Below, one piece after another: positions 1-12,500 of a stretch of 64,000 bases of DNA. A program made the translations under genes and the position numbers. Every line of letters starts with the position of its first letter. The first letter of the stretch is position 1. Source of the stretch: Lineus longissimus (taxonomy: Eukaryota; Nemertea; Pilidiophora; Heteronemertea; Lineidae); assembly GCF_910592395.1 (NCBI RefSeq), contig NC_088318.1, forward strand, positions 10,664,349 to 10,728,348. Direction: 5' to 3'. The notes beneath the pieces were generated by a model, which saw only the letters and a program-made list of their open reading frames with translations, did no database searches and was not told where the DNA came from.

Positions 1-516
1 AGTATTGGTGTAGATTTCTCCTGATGGCTGGCCAAATTGCAATCTCCCTCGTCCACATATATTCAGTGTAGATGAAGATGATGTTCCAGATGGCCTGGAT
101 TCACATAGGATTGATTTCAGAGTGGAGGTGATTAAGTTGTCAGCTTATCTCAGAAAACAGAGTTTGGCTCTAATAGAGCTGAGTATGAGGTGCAGCGGAT
201 GCTGATATATCAGTGTGCAAAAATCTTGTTCATCACAAACAAAATTACGTGTGAATGTCGCAGTTCAATTACATGTAATACAGGGCTGTTTCTTAACAGT
301 GTAGTACAATGTAAAAGTAAAGTTTGTTTTTTATAGTGTCACTCCAAATGAAAGGGCCAGCCAGCTTTTTGCTTATGAGACACTCTTTACTTCCAAACTC
401 CTGTCTCTAATGCCAGGCGCCTGTATGTAAAGGGAAAATGTTGTCATTCATAGTCATATAATCGCAGCAGTTAGCACAATCAACCTACTTTACCTCATGG
501 ATATGTTTTGTTTCAG
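1..516. other. CPSF1 intron sequence, no supported exon
   Basis: The CPSF1 residues expected just upstream of the exon at 517 are not encoded here, so this is read as intron. A short open stretch after an AG at about 65 was examined and not accepted. Nothing else is recognised. Confidence 0.6.
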
Positions 517-3500
517 TGCAACTGTTGATGATGAAGATGAGTTACTTTATGGTGAAACAGATACATCAGTCTTTGCCACCTCGGAAGAGGAACAGAAACC
601 AAGGTGGGTGGTATCAAATGATTGCAGATTACAGAATCCAAGGAGTGCTGGCTAGCAACAGTACACTGGGTTAATGTGTAACCAGCTGTGTCAAGTTGTA
701 TTAAAGGGAGGCTATTGGAATGATTCCCCATTCGACCAACAGTTATAAATTGATGCAGCAAAATCAAATATTTTTTAAAACAAATACATACCAAGTTACA
801 TGACAAACAAATACTCTACACCAAGAATATGATGAATATTCCTAGATGGTGCAGAAAATTGCATTTAATAAGCAGTTTGAGGGGGTAGCCATGTTTGTTC
901 AAATCTCCCGGGCGAATGACGTCATGGATGCAGTGGGTTTTTTTCATCAAGGCGAGTACTACTCGTTTCCACTAAGTTTCCAGACCTTTTTCTGCCCTGG
1001 TACCTTGGCTCAAACGAAAAGGGAACTAGACCTGCTCGTTCTTCTGCTGATGCACGGTTGTAATCGAAGGATTCATCACCGGACGTCGACGAAGAACCCG
1101 AAGAAATCGAAGAACTGTCATCTGTCATTTCCCTGTCATTCCAAGCATTCGCCATTGTTCGAACAGCTGATTGTCACAATGGCTGCTTCCATGACGCCGT
1201 TTGGAGGAGAGACCAGATTAAAATCCACCAAGAGGGCGGCATACTTGATTCAAAAATAAGCAATTAAAATCATCCATTTCACTCATTGATGTTTGTTTAT
1301 TTATAAAACCAAGAGCCACAGTTGTTGTTAAGAATACGCAGTTTACGTAGATGTTAAGGTTGTAACTGTTCGTCGAATGGGGAATCATTCCCACTGCGTA
1401 TTCTTAGCAACAACTTTGGCTCTTGGTTTTATAAATAAACAAACATTAATGAAGTTGTTTTTAAGAATACGCAGTTTACGTAGATGTTAAGGTTGTAACT
1501 GTTCGTCGAATGGGGAATCATTCCCACTGCGTATTCTTAACAACAACTGTGGCTCTTGGTTTTATAAATAAACAAACATTACTGAGTGAAATGGATGATT
1601 TTAATTGCTTATTTTTGAATCAAGTATGCCGCCATCTTGGTGGATTTCAATCTGGTCTCTCCTCCAAACGGAGAGCCAATGACGTCATGGATGCAGCCAT
1701 TGTGACAATCAGCTGTTCGAACAATGGCGAATGCTTGAAATGACAGCGAAATGACAGATGACAGTTCTTCGGGTTCTTCGTCGATGTCCGGCGATGAATC
1801 CTTCGATTACAACCGTGCATCAGCAGAAGAACGAGCAGGTCTAGTTCCCTATGCGTTTGAGCCAAGGTATCAGGGCAAAAAAAGGTCTGGAAACAAGTAG
1901 TACTCGCCTTGATGAAAAAAACCCACTGCATCCGTGACGTCATTCGCCCGGGAGATTTGAACAATCATGGCTACTCCCGCAAACTGCTTATTAAATGCAA
2001 TTTTCTGCACTATCTAGGAATATTCATCATATCCTTGGTGTAGAGTATTGTTTGTCATGTAACTTGGTATGTATTTGTTTAAAAAAATATTTGATTTTGT
2101 TGCATCAATTTGTTCCCATAGCTTCCCTTTAAGTTCTTCTTATTTCAAGATTCATTTTACTGATTGCCTATGCCAGGGAAAGCATGACCTCATTCACTTA
2201 ATAGCATAAGAAGTTTGTGACATGCTTTTTTCTGCTTTGAGAAAAGGCCCTCTGGTCCATTTCCTGATTTGCTTGGTTGTGCACAAAAAAGCTAAAAAGG
2301 ATGTGGAAAGTTAGAGAGTGTTATTATAGGTTCAGATCACTCAACATGCTCAATCTTGGTGATAGATAGTCCAAAGAGAGTATTTTTAGACTTGGAGGTT
2401 TTTCATGAAAAATACATTTTGTTGATGGTGTGTACTCTGATTGAAATCACAAAAAAATCTGTGTGAGTTTTTCAAATGAAATGGGCTCTTGGCATAACCT
2501 GAGTTTGTGGACAGCTGGAGTTCGTCAACAGATGCTCACAAAAACCAACAGAAGAAGAAGAAAAAATCTCATCTCTGGCTTCTGTACCCCAGAGAAAATT
2601 GCTGATAAAGGAGTGCTACATGTATGAAAATTATAGTTGTACTTTGTCAAAAATATACTAAATATTGCTTGTTGCCTTTTGCAGTACATCAGAGGGAGAT
2701 GGTACAGCTCCCGAGAAATCTGAAGTAATTCCAGTGACATACTGGGCAGCTGTCGCCAGGGAAAATGGTTTATTTGAGGTGAGAAGATTGCAAAATGAAA
2801 AGCAGATATGCCGGTTTGATTGTAATACCCCTAAAAATATTGTGTTGAGCCAAGTGCTGGCTTCGAAGTAGAAAAGGGGGCATGTTCGGATATAGCGTTT
2901 TTGTATATTTGCGAGTTTCACCTGTGTTCATTTCATGCCCTTAACCCTGTGAACGTCACCATCAAAGTGTGCCATGCGTGGATGTCATCATCGACCTCAA
3001 CACACTACACTACTGGAAATGTTGCATTTAACATCCAAAATGGTTTAATTTTCTGGAACGATGTCTTCTGCATTGTCTTATTTCCCAAGGGCTAGGGCAT
3101 GCATCAGTTCGAGCCGAAAGTGTGGAACTGATTCTTCAGGGTGCCTACTAAGTGTTGATTGGACCCAGTCAGCAATGAAATCCCTCTATTTATCTATGAT
3201 GAAATCTCACTTCTTTATCATTTATCATTACTTCTCTTGCAGATCTACACAATTCCAGACTTCAAACTCGTCTTCTTGGTCAAGAACTTCCCGATGGGTC
3301 ATAAAGTCTTGGTGGACTCTGGATCTGAAGGCAGCGCTAAATCGTACGTGTTGCTTAAACACGTTAGAGTCTACCAATCAAACATTTGTAACCAGAATGC
3401 CTCAATCTTTGACGGATAAAACCAAGCTGACATGATACTCTCTGGGCCAAGCTGATTTTGTATTCAAGCTAGAAAGTGCCGACTTCCTATAAATATTCAT

Positions 3501-6500
3501 TCGTTCTTTCAGTGATATCAAAATCCGTGAGATGCCGGCTGTGAAGGAGCTGTTGATGGTTGGGATGGGATACAAGAATGCTCGACCATTCCTTCTAGTA
3601 GGTCTTGTCCAGTCATTGTCATTTAGGAGTTCTCATTGTATTGGTGTTAAAGAGTCTCTTTGTGGTTAAAATAGCTGATCCTCAAATAGATGCAATGTTC
3701 TCTGGTAGCGTGGGTCAGGTCCCCTCGGGGCTTGGGTCTGGTAGTGTGGGTCAGGTCCCCTCGGGGCTTGGGCGTGAGGCTTGAGGGAAGATCTCTTTGT
3801 CTAACTTGCCATGCTCCACCGAGGTGTTTAAAAGGTGTCTCCTTTTCTAGGCACGTGTGAATGAGAACCTTTTCTTGTACGAGGCCTTCCCCTACACTCA
3901 CTCCCTGACAGACAACCACTTGAAGTGCCGCTTCAAGCGAATCAACCACGGTCTGATCCTCGGTGAGCGGAGATGGAAAAAGAGGGCGCCAGAAGAGGAA
4001 GAGGAGAATATGAACCCATCGCAAGTGTCCATGCTGAGGGCGTTTGATGATATCTCTGGCTATTCTGGCGTAAGTTCTGATACTGGAGAGGTTGCATAAT
4101 ACTCGTACATGTACTTGCGACTCGAACCAAAACTTCATCTGAAAGTGACAGAGTGGATAATTCAACTGGAAGAAGGTTTTCAAGTTGATGAAATACTTTT
4201 ATTTGTTTGTTTTAGAAGATTTGAAATTGACCAGAAGACAGAATTAATGACCATGTTTTTCGACTAAAGGTGTTTCGTGACGTCAATTCCCGTGGCAATC
4301 TTCTAAACTCCTCGTGCTGACATCAAAATCTTGCCCAAAATTGCAGAAAATCAAGAATCGCTTATTCGTTTTCACATTTTCTTGTTTGGAGGTTTCCTAC
4401 TATGGCGAATTAATCAGCAGTGTAGGTGCTTTTGACGGGTGTATTTGTCTGAATTGTGTGGTAGCCATTTTGAACAGATGTAACCAAAGTGAATATTTGA
4501 ACTAACACAGCCAAGTCGCACATAACGTGAATGAATGATATGATCTAAAGTTGAAATCAATTTTTTCAGGTATTCATCTGTGGTCCATATCCTCACATCA
4601 TGGTGATCACAATGCGAGGGGCATTGCGATTACATCCCATGGGTATAGATGGCGCTATAACATCATTTGCACCATTCCACAACGTGAACTGCCCGAAAGG
4701 ATTCCTGTATTTCAACAAGCAGGTATGTAAAAGTGAATTGTGTCACTAAATATTTCACGATTTATTCACCTGTTGGGGTTTGAATGCAAGAGAAGATAAA
4801 AAGATACTTGTTATAACTTTTTCATTTTTTTAGTGTTTGCTCCGCACTCGGAGTTGTTATTCTCCAAGGAGTATTCCTCCTCAAGGCAGGATGAGCATTC
4901 TTACATGCCACTTTTGTTAGGTGCCAATTGGGTTAATTGGCCTGATGACTCGGTCTTTGGCCAGACTTGTGATAACTGATTTTCCCCCTCTCAGAACTGT
5001 TTTACCTCAGTCTGTCTTTTGTAGTCCTAATCCAATTGTCACCTAATTATGCCCCCGCTAAAGTGGGGGCATTATGTTCTTAGGCGGTTTCCGGCCGCCG
5101 CCGCGTCCGCCTCGTCCGCGTCCGCCGCACTGAATTCCAGACTATAACTCAAGAACCCCTTGCTCGGCTGACTTGAAATTTTTAGGGGGTGTAGGCCTAG
5201 TGTGTCAAAGGGTCCCTATTGTTTTTTGGCACGTTCCAAAATCAAAGATGGCCGCCAGCCGCCATCTTAGATTTTCGCATTCCGCTCGTTTACTAGAGAA
5301 CCGGAGTTCCAACAGTCTTCAAACTTTTGTGGTGTGATGGTCTATGGTAGGGAAGGTTCCCTATCGATTTTGGGCCCGACCCGAAATCAAAGATGGCCGC
5401 CAGCCACCATCTTAGATTTTCGCATTCCGCTCGTTAACTGGAGAACCGGAGGTCCAACAGTCTTCAAACTTTTGTGGCGTAATGGTCTATGATAGGGGAG
5501 GTTCCCTATCGATTTTGGGCCCGACCCGAAATCAAAGATGGCCGCCAGCCACCATCTTAGATTTTCGCATTCCGCTCGTTAACTGGAGAACCGGAGGTCC
5601 AACAGTCTTCAAACTTTTGTGGCGTAATGGTCTATGGTAGGGGAGGTTCCCTATCGATTTTGGGCCAGACCCGAAATCAAAGATGGCCACCAGGTCCCCG
5701 ACTTGGTGATTTGTATTCCGCCCCGTAAATTAAGAACCGAGTGAGTGACAGACCTGAAACTTATGTGGTGTTATTACCTAGTGTAGGGGAGGTTCCCCAT
5801 CCATTTTGGGCCCGATCTGAAATCCAAGATGGCTGCCAGGCCCGACTTGGTTTTTCGCATTCCGACCTGTAACTCAAGAACCAAGTGAGTGACAGACCTG
5901 AAACTTATGTGGTGTGATGAGGTTGTGTAGGGGAGGTTCCCTGTCGATTTTGGGCCTGACCCAAAATTCAAAATGGCTGCCAGCAGCCAACTTAGATTTT
6001 GGTATTCCGATTGTTAACTGAAGAACTAGAGGTTTGACACACTTCAAACTTTTGTGGTGCAATGGTCATTCAGGGGATGCTCTCTATCAATTTTGGGCGT
6101 GTTCCAAAATCCAATATGGCTGCCAGCAGCCAACTTAGATTTTGGTATTCCGATTGTTTAATGAAGAACTAGAGGTTTGACACACTTCAAACTTTTGTGA
6201 TGTAATGGTCTTCAGTAGGGGAGTTTCTCTATCGATTTTGGGCGCATTCCAGAATCCAAAATGGCCTCCAGCCGCCATCTTAGATTTTTGCTGAGATGAG
6301 ATAAGATAAGAGATGAGATAAATAGCCACGCAGTTGCTATTCATTGATATCCGAGCATTGGATATTCTGTGACAGACATCAGGAGATGAGATAAATAGCT
6401 AGGCAATTCCTATTCATTGATATCCGAGCATTGGATATTCTGTGACTGACACCAGGAGAAGGGATAAATAGCCTGACAGTTGTTATTCATTAGCATGTAA

Positions 6501-9500
6501 GCAATGGATATTCTGTGACTGATTCTAGCAGATTGCACTAGCTACCCGGCAGTGACTAGTCTTTAACTTCCTGAGTACCAGATATTCTGTGACTGATTCC
6601 AGGCGATCGCATAATTGATGCTGTTCCAGTAACAGGGTCAACAGCTTGCCCACTGATCTTCTGTGTAAATTGCTAGCAGGCAATCGCCTTGGAAACGGCA
6701 AAAACTTAAAAGATCAAGGAGATGACAACGGCGAAAATAGTATAGACCACGCTTCACCTCTGTAGTGAGTAAATGGGAAAACCAACCTCTGCTGTTCACG
6801 TGCATGTCTATTGTCAGACCAACTAGCCCAGTCAACAGCCATATTATTGTGGATGTTATTTGAGAGCCTCCGTAAAAAAATTTCGTAAACAGCCACAGAG
6901 AAGATATTATCGTATTTATGCGCTTATATTCGAGGTGTGCTTATAGCCACAATTTCATATTTATAGGCTAAATAACGCGTGCAATGAACATATTAACACA
7001 CCGAACACACCAGAGCGGGGGCATACATTCGCAATTTGCCCCAATTGCGTTATATATTTCTAGTTTAGTTATATTTTCATTACAGGGTGAGCTTCGTATC
7101 TGTGCCTTGCCAACACACCTGTCATATGACTCACCGTGGCCAATCAGGAAGGTGCCTCTCAGGTGTACCCCACATTTTGTCGTCTATCATAGGGAGAGCA
7201 AGGTGAGGTGGAGATTTCTTGAAATTTCCCAAATTTTTAGCGAAGTTTACTAAAACTCGAGAGCACTAGAGTACTAAGATATATTTTTCAATCAAATCAC
7301 TGAAGGATAGCCTCATATCCTGGGAGTGCCTCATAGCCTAGTGGTTAACACTGCTGGCTACCACGCAATGGTGCCCGGGTTCGATCCCGAGGAGAAGCCA
7401 GAGTTATATTTCTGGTTGAACCGGCTTTCAAGGAACTAAAATTCCTAGCTCTTCACAACCTGTACCACCTATCAAATACTCGAGGGTCTGTCGGATGAGA
7501 CTAAAAGCCGTGGTCCCTTGGAACTGAGTGTCTATGCAAGGGCAGGTAAAAGATCCCACATAGGTGGACAGTAGCCTATCTCTGGCCAAAATCCAATAGG
7601 GTTACGACACCGGTAATGATATGGTATATGATAGCCTGCACTCAGCCTAAATAAATTAGAACACTTTTAAATAGAAATTCAAAATCCATCAGAATAATAA
7701 TACTAAAATGCTACCCAGATGCTACAAAAATTATACCTTTTACAATATTGCTTATAAATAACTTGCCCCCATTTCAGACGTATGCCGTCTGCACAAGCTC
7801 TGCCGAGATCATCAACCGGTACGTCCGCCTCCAAGGGGATGAGAAAGAAATCCAGGTGATCGACCGTGACGACCGGTTTATCTACCCGACCATTGAGAAG
7901 TTCTCGGTGCAGCTCTTCTCGCCGGTCAGTTGGGAGGTGATTCCAAACACAAAGTAAGTGGGGCAAAATTGTATCAGTTGCACGAGTTTAAGTTTGAATT
8001 TACACCCCTACTTTCATGATACAGTAGAACCTCTCTATTAAGGACATCCTCGGGACTGACAAGTGCTGTCCTTAAATAATAGAGAGGTGTCCTGATTACA
8101 GAGTTCAAATTGAATGGAAAGCACTAATTTGGGACTGAAACTAGTGTCCTTAATAGAGAGGTTGTCCTTATTAGAGGGTTGTCCGCTAAGGGAGGTTCCA
8201 CTGTATACCTCTAATGCTTGAACTAGAATACTGTATACCTGGAGATCTTTGCAGCCGCTTGTGACCCGTCACAGCAAAACCAGGCGCACGTCGCACAGAA
8301 GATAAGCCTAAATGACACCAGGAGATAATGGAAGAAATTGATGTGCTCGTATTTCACAAAAGAGAAATGAACAAACAGTCCGTCTCAACCTGCCAAGCTC
8401 AGAGTGACATGCACCTACTTTTGCTGCGACGGGTCACATTTAATTTCAAAAGTTGAAATTGCAAATTTGACTTACTTTTAGTTGAAGCATTTTGACAACT
8501 CTGTAACATGAATTAGACTTACCTTTTTGCTGCTGTACATTTATGTGATTATCTGTAAATGCAAAAATAAAAGGCAGACAATTATTTGTGGGTTTTCAAT
8601 TTCTATTCTAGGATTGACATGGAGGATTGGGAGCATGTGACGTGCATGGCAAATGTGCCTCTGGTGAGCGAGGGCACAGTGAGTGGTGTCAAAGGCTACA
8701 TGGCTGTTGGAACAAACGTCTGCTATGGGGAGGATGTCGTCACTAGAGGCAAGGTGAGGACAGGGTACCCCTAACCCAGGATAAACACATTTCATGCAGA
8801 TTTTGGCCAATTTCCAGGCTGATGGAGGCAAGAAGCTACAAGCCTGTATTTGGGTTTACCCCATCTAAATCCTAAAGTCTTGAAATTGTTGATAACTTTT
8901 GCTTGCCATTTTCGACTAATACCTAAGATTTTTTGGAAGATTTCAACAAATATTTCTAGTTTGAGTGGTTTAATTCATTGGGTTTTTCACTTCAGATTAT
9001 CATCTTTGATGTGATAGAAGTTGTTCCCGAACCAGGACAGCCACTGACCAAGAACAAAATAAAGGTATGTTATTATCTTCATTTGTGCCTGTTTAAAAGG
9101 TCATGACAGAAGTCTCATGTGTTTGGTGTCATCATTTTGTACTCTATGTGATTTTTAGCTACCAAAAAGATATTGTGCACAAATGAGACTCAAGATAAAT
9201 TAGAGGCTGGATCTGCCCCTCTTGATAGGGCTTGTGTTACGACAAATTATCTCCTATTTTGTCAAAGAATACATATTATAATATCCAATACTGAGAACTG
9301 ACTGCTAATCCATACAATTGTATAGTAACCCTGTTCTGATTTGAAATGGCCTCATAGCAGTAAATTTCTGTTTTCCTTTCCTTTTTAGATTCTGTACAGC
9401 AAAGAGCAGAAGGGACCAGTCACTGCCTTGTCACATGTCAACGGACTACTCATATCTGCTATGGGGCAAAAGGTAAGTCAGAAGTTAGTAACAATTTCTG

Positions 9501-12500
9501 TTGCAAATTTTCAGTTGATGACATCCACGAGCCTCATAACTGGTAGCTGGTCAACAAGGTAATAGGACGGCATCAGATTTCAACAGTCCGAAGTGTTTGA
9601 CCTCTTTGTTTCTGTTTCAGGTATACATTTGGTCACTCAAAGACAATGATCTGAGCGGTGTTGCATTTATTGACGCTCAGATCTACATCCACAACATGAT
9701 CTCGATCAAGAACATGATTCTGGTGTCGGACCTCATGAAGAGCATCACGCTGCTCCAGTACCAGTCAGACATGAGGGTGCTCTCCATCGTCAGTAGGGTA
9801 GGTGTCCTAGCAGGTTTTGGATAAGCTGCTCGAGCAGCATGACAATCTGAGCACTTTTGACCAGTTCCTATTTATACATGAGGGTGGAATGAGCCATACA
9901 TGTATGTTAGACGAAGTGACCTACCCAAAGGCTTGAACTGGGGGTTCCAGCCTGGTAACTCCTGACCCGCACGCCTAGACCACAGTGACATTGTTAACTT
10001 TACAATTTGTTTGAAAGCCCTCAGTTGGCTCTTAAAGATGGTATAAGTTGTAGTGTGATTGATTCGTTTTGAGATAAATCCTACAAAAATTTGCAAAAAG
10101 CTGCAAAAAAACAATCCGCATGATTATAAAAATACATTGATTTACTTTAAAAAATTAATGAATTTTATCACATTTCAGGATATGAAGCCCCTAGAAGTGT
10201 ATGGTTCAGAGTTCTTTGTTGACAATCATCAGCTCGGATTTATAGGTGAGAGATCTAAAGTTGGAGAAGAGAATCTTAATTTCATTGAATTAATTTCTTC
10301 AACTTCAGGCCGGGACTTAATTTCCTGCATGGCCACAGATCAATGAATGACACATAACACTTGACAACTGGTACATCTTGTTCATGTCTCAATTGCTAAA
10401 AAAACAGGTTAAGCTATCGAAAAATTGCAATCTATCTAAGCATAATATTAATCTTTTCAGATTGATTATGCTACGACTTCTTTTATTCATGCAATGCTTT
10501 CTTTCTCTTTTTCAGTGACGGACAAAGACAAAAACTTGTTGGTCTACTCTTATCAGCCTGAAGGTATGTTTTATAAATGTTCGACTCTATTGAGCCAGAA
10601 GGTACATTTTATCAAGGTTTGTTAAAATAAAACTTCCTTGATGATCCATGAATGAACACTTTTGCCTGTGTTAGATGTAATAAAAGTTAGTTACAAAATC
10701 AAAAACCTCAGTTAAATAAAAAATGAATCACTGGGCTCAAGTAACAGTGAAATTATTGATAAAAAAACGACACAGCATTAATCTTTTTTGTTGCTTTTGC
10801 AGCACGTGAAAGTTGTGGAGGGCAGCGTCTGCTCCGAAAGGCCGACTTCAATGTTGGAAGTCACATCAACACACTTCTACGTCTCCGTTGCAAGCTGAGT
10901 GACCCGTCAAGTGACCGGAGGGCGTCATCTTTAGTCGAGAAGCGACATGTGACGTATTATGGTAAGGGCCTCGTTATTTTCATAAATGGAAACTAATTTC
11001 TTACGTAAAATTGAATAAACAGGTCACTTTTCATTGAATGTTTCGTCATTTGAAAACATGTTCTGTAATCTGAAATTTTCGCAAACGTTTTATTTCACAA
11101 ATTAGAGATCTGTCAAATGCCAACTTCAAAAGCATAAACATTTCAACTTTAGCATGTTTAGAGCATTAACCCTTTCAGCAAGTTTCGACCGAAAAGACCT
11201 CCGAAAGCACCCCCGTACAGGTCAGCCACTAAATGTCTATGGCGATGTTGTCGCTCGAGAATAGGTACGTTCTGGCAGGCGGTTAGCAGCCGGTCAGGGA
11301 TATATAGACGAAAAGTTTGTGGCCGGATATCGGCCGGTTGGGATCTAAACGGTGAACCACTAACTTTCGGGAGCAAGCACCATATTTAGTTGACTGCCAA
11401 TTTCTTTTTCTTGCAGCTACCCTGGATGGCGCGATAGGCTACCTTCTCCCTGTTAGCGAAAAGACGTACCGTCGACTTCAGATGTTGCAGGGCTTCCTGA
11501 CCACCAGCATATCACACGTGGCTGGACTCAATCCGAAGGCATTTAGGTAAGTTAGTTGGTCAAAACCTATCCTGGCTCTTTACCTCCATTGGTTCATTAT
11601 TAGATTGTATATGCGCTTAGCAGTTAAGAGGTCAAGCCTTTGCCTCACTCTTTCATATGGTGAATGGAAATGGATTAGGATGCCTTTACACTGAGGATTC
11701 CATCATTGGCATCAAGTCTGCTTGGAACCAATCTCAATCAAATCTACCAGTGTAAAACCAGGTAGAAGCTGCTGTGATCTAGTGGCTCGGACTCTGGACT
11801 ACTTACGCCTGGAGATACCACTTCTGGCTTGGGTGCAGGCAAGGAGTGTGAGAGGTGACTTCCTAGTGGTCAGGTGGTACCTGGTTTGAACCCTACAGCC
11901 AGGATGAGACTCCAGCAGTTCTCTTTGTCGAACATGCCTTATTCCACCAAGGTAAAAATGAATACCGGTCGAAAGTGCTGAGGTTGTAGCACTGGTTGAT
12001 CGGCTTATCTGAGGTCTACTGGAAGTTTTAGGATATACCAGGGTGAAAGTGTAAATTCGAAAGATGTGAGACATTTTTATAAACCTCAAACTTAAACTTT
12101 TAAAAAGTTCATAACCTGTCTTGAAGTAATTTCAACTCAATTTTGATGGCCTTTTCTCAGGCAAGTGAAGCATGATTTCCGTCAGCTGATGAACCCGGCC
12201 AAGAACATCCTCGATGGAGACTTACTGTGGAAGTACCTCAACCTCAGCCACACAGACAAAATGGAGTTATCGAGGAAGATTGGTACTACTGTGGACCAGG
12301 TAAATATTACTGTTTGAGTCGCCTTTATTTAAACAGGAGTCTCATAGCCTGGTGGTTAACACTGCTGGCTGCCATGCAAAAGGACCCCGGTTCGATCCTG
12401 GGGAGAACCAAGGATTGCATTTCTGGACAGACTGGCATGGAACTGAAAGGAAGTAAAATTCTTGGCTCTTCGTAGTTCTTATCTTGAGATGTATAGCCAA

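Larger units (their letters stand above)
701..2132. mobile_element. 1.43-kb foldback element with TTAA ends, in a CPSF1 intron
   Basis: The two halves are long inverted copies of each other. The left end TTAAAGGGAGGCTAT matches the complement of the right end (ATAGCTTCCCTTTAA), and matching continues inward through about 500-600 bp, for example the segment at 838-920 against its complement at 1955-2020. The centre (about 1290-1570) holds two direct copies of a block carrying GTTCGTCGAATGGGGAATCA. TTAA at both ends is the target site of piggyBac-type transposases, so this is inferred to be a non-autonomous TTAA element formed by inverted duplication. It sits in the intron between the CPSF1 exons at 603 and 2685. 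Confidence 0.8.

Noticed and set aside
65-190. Possible extra CPSF1 exon after an AG at 64-65
   Set aside because: An open frame exists, but the peptide does not match what I recall of the CPSF1 segment expected before the exon at 517.
7321-7400. tRNA gene
   Set aside because: A and B boxes are present, but the similarity to the second copy at 12334 continues beyond the tRNA-like part and no clean acceptor stem pairs. It is a SINE head.
12227-12475. 82-codon ORF running past the CPSF1 donor at 12300
   Set aside because: Read-through of a CPSF1 exon into the intron and SINE; the exon ends at the GTAAAT donor.
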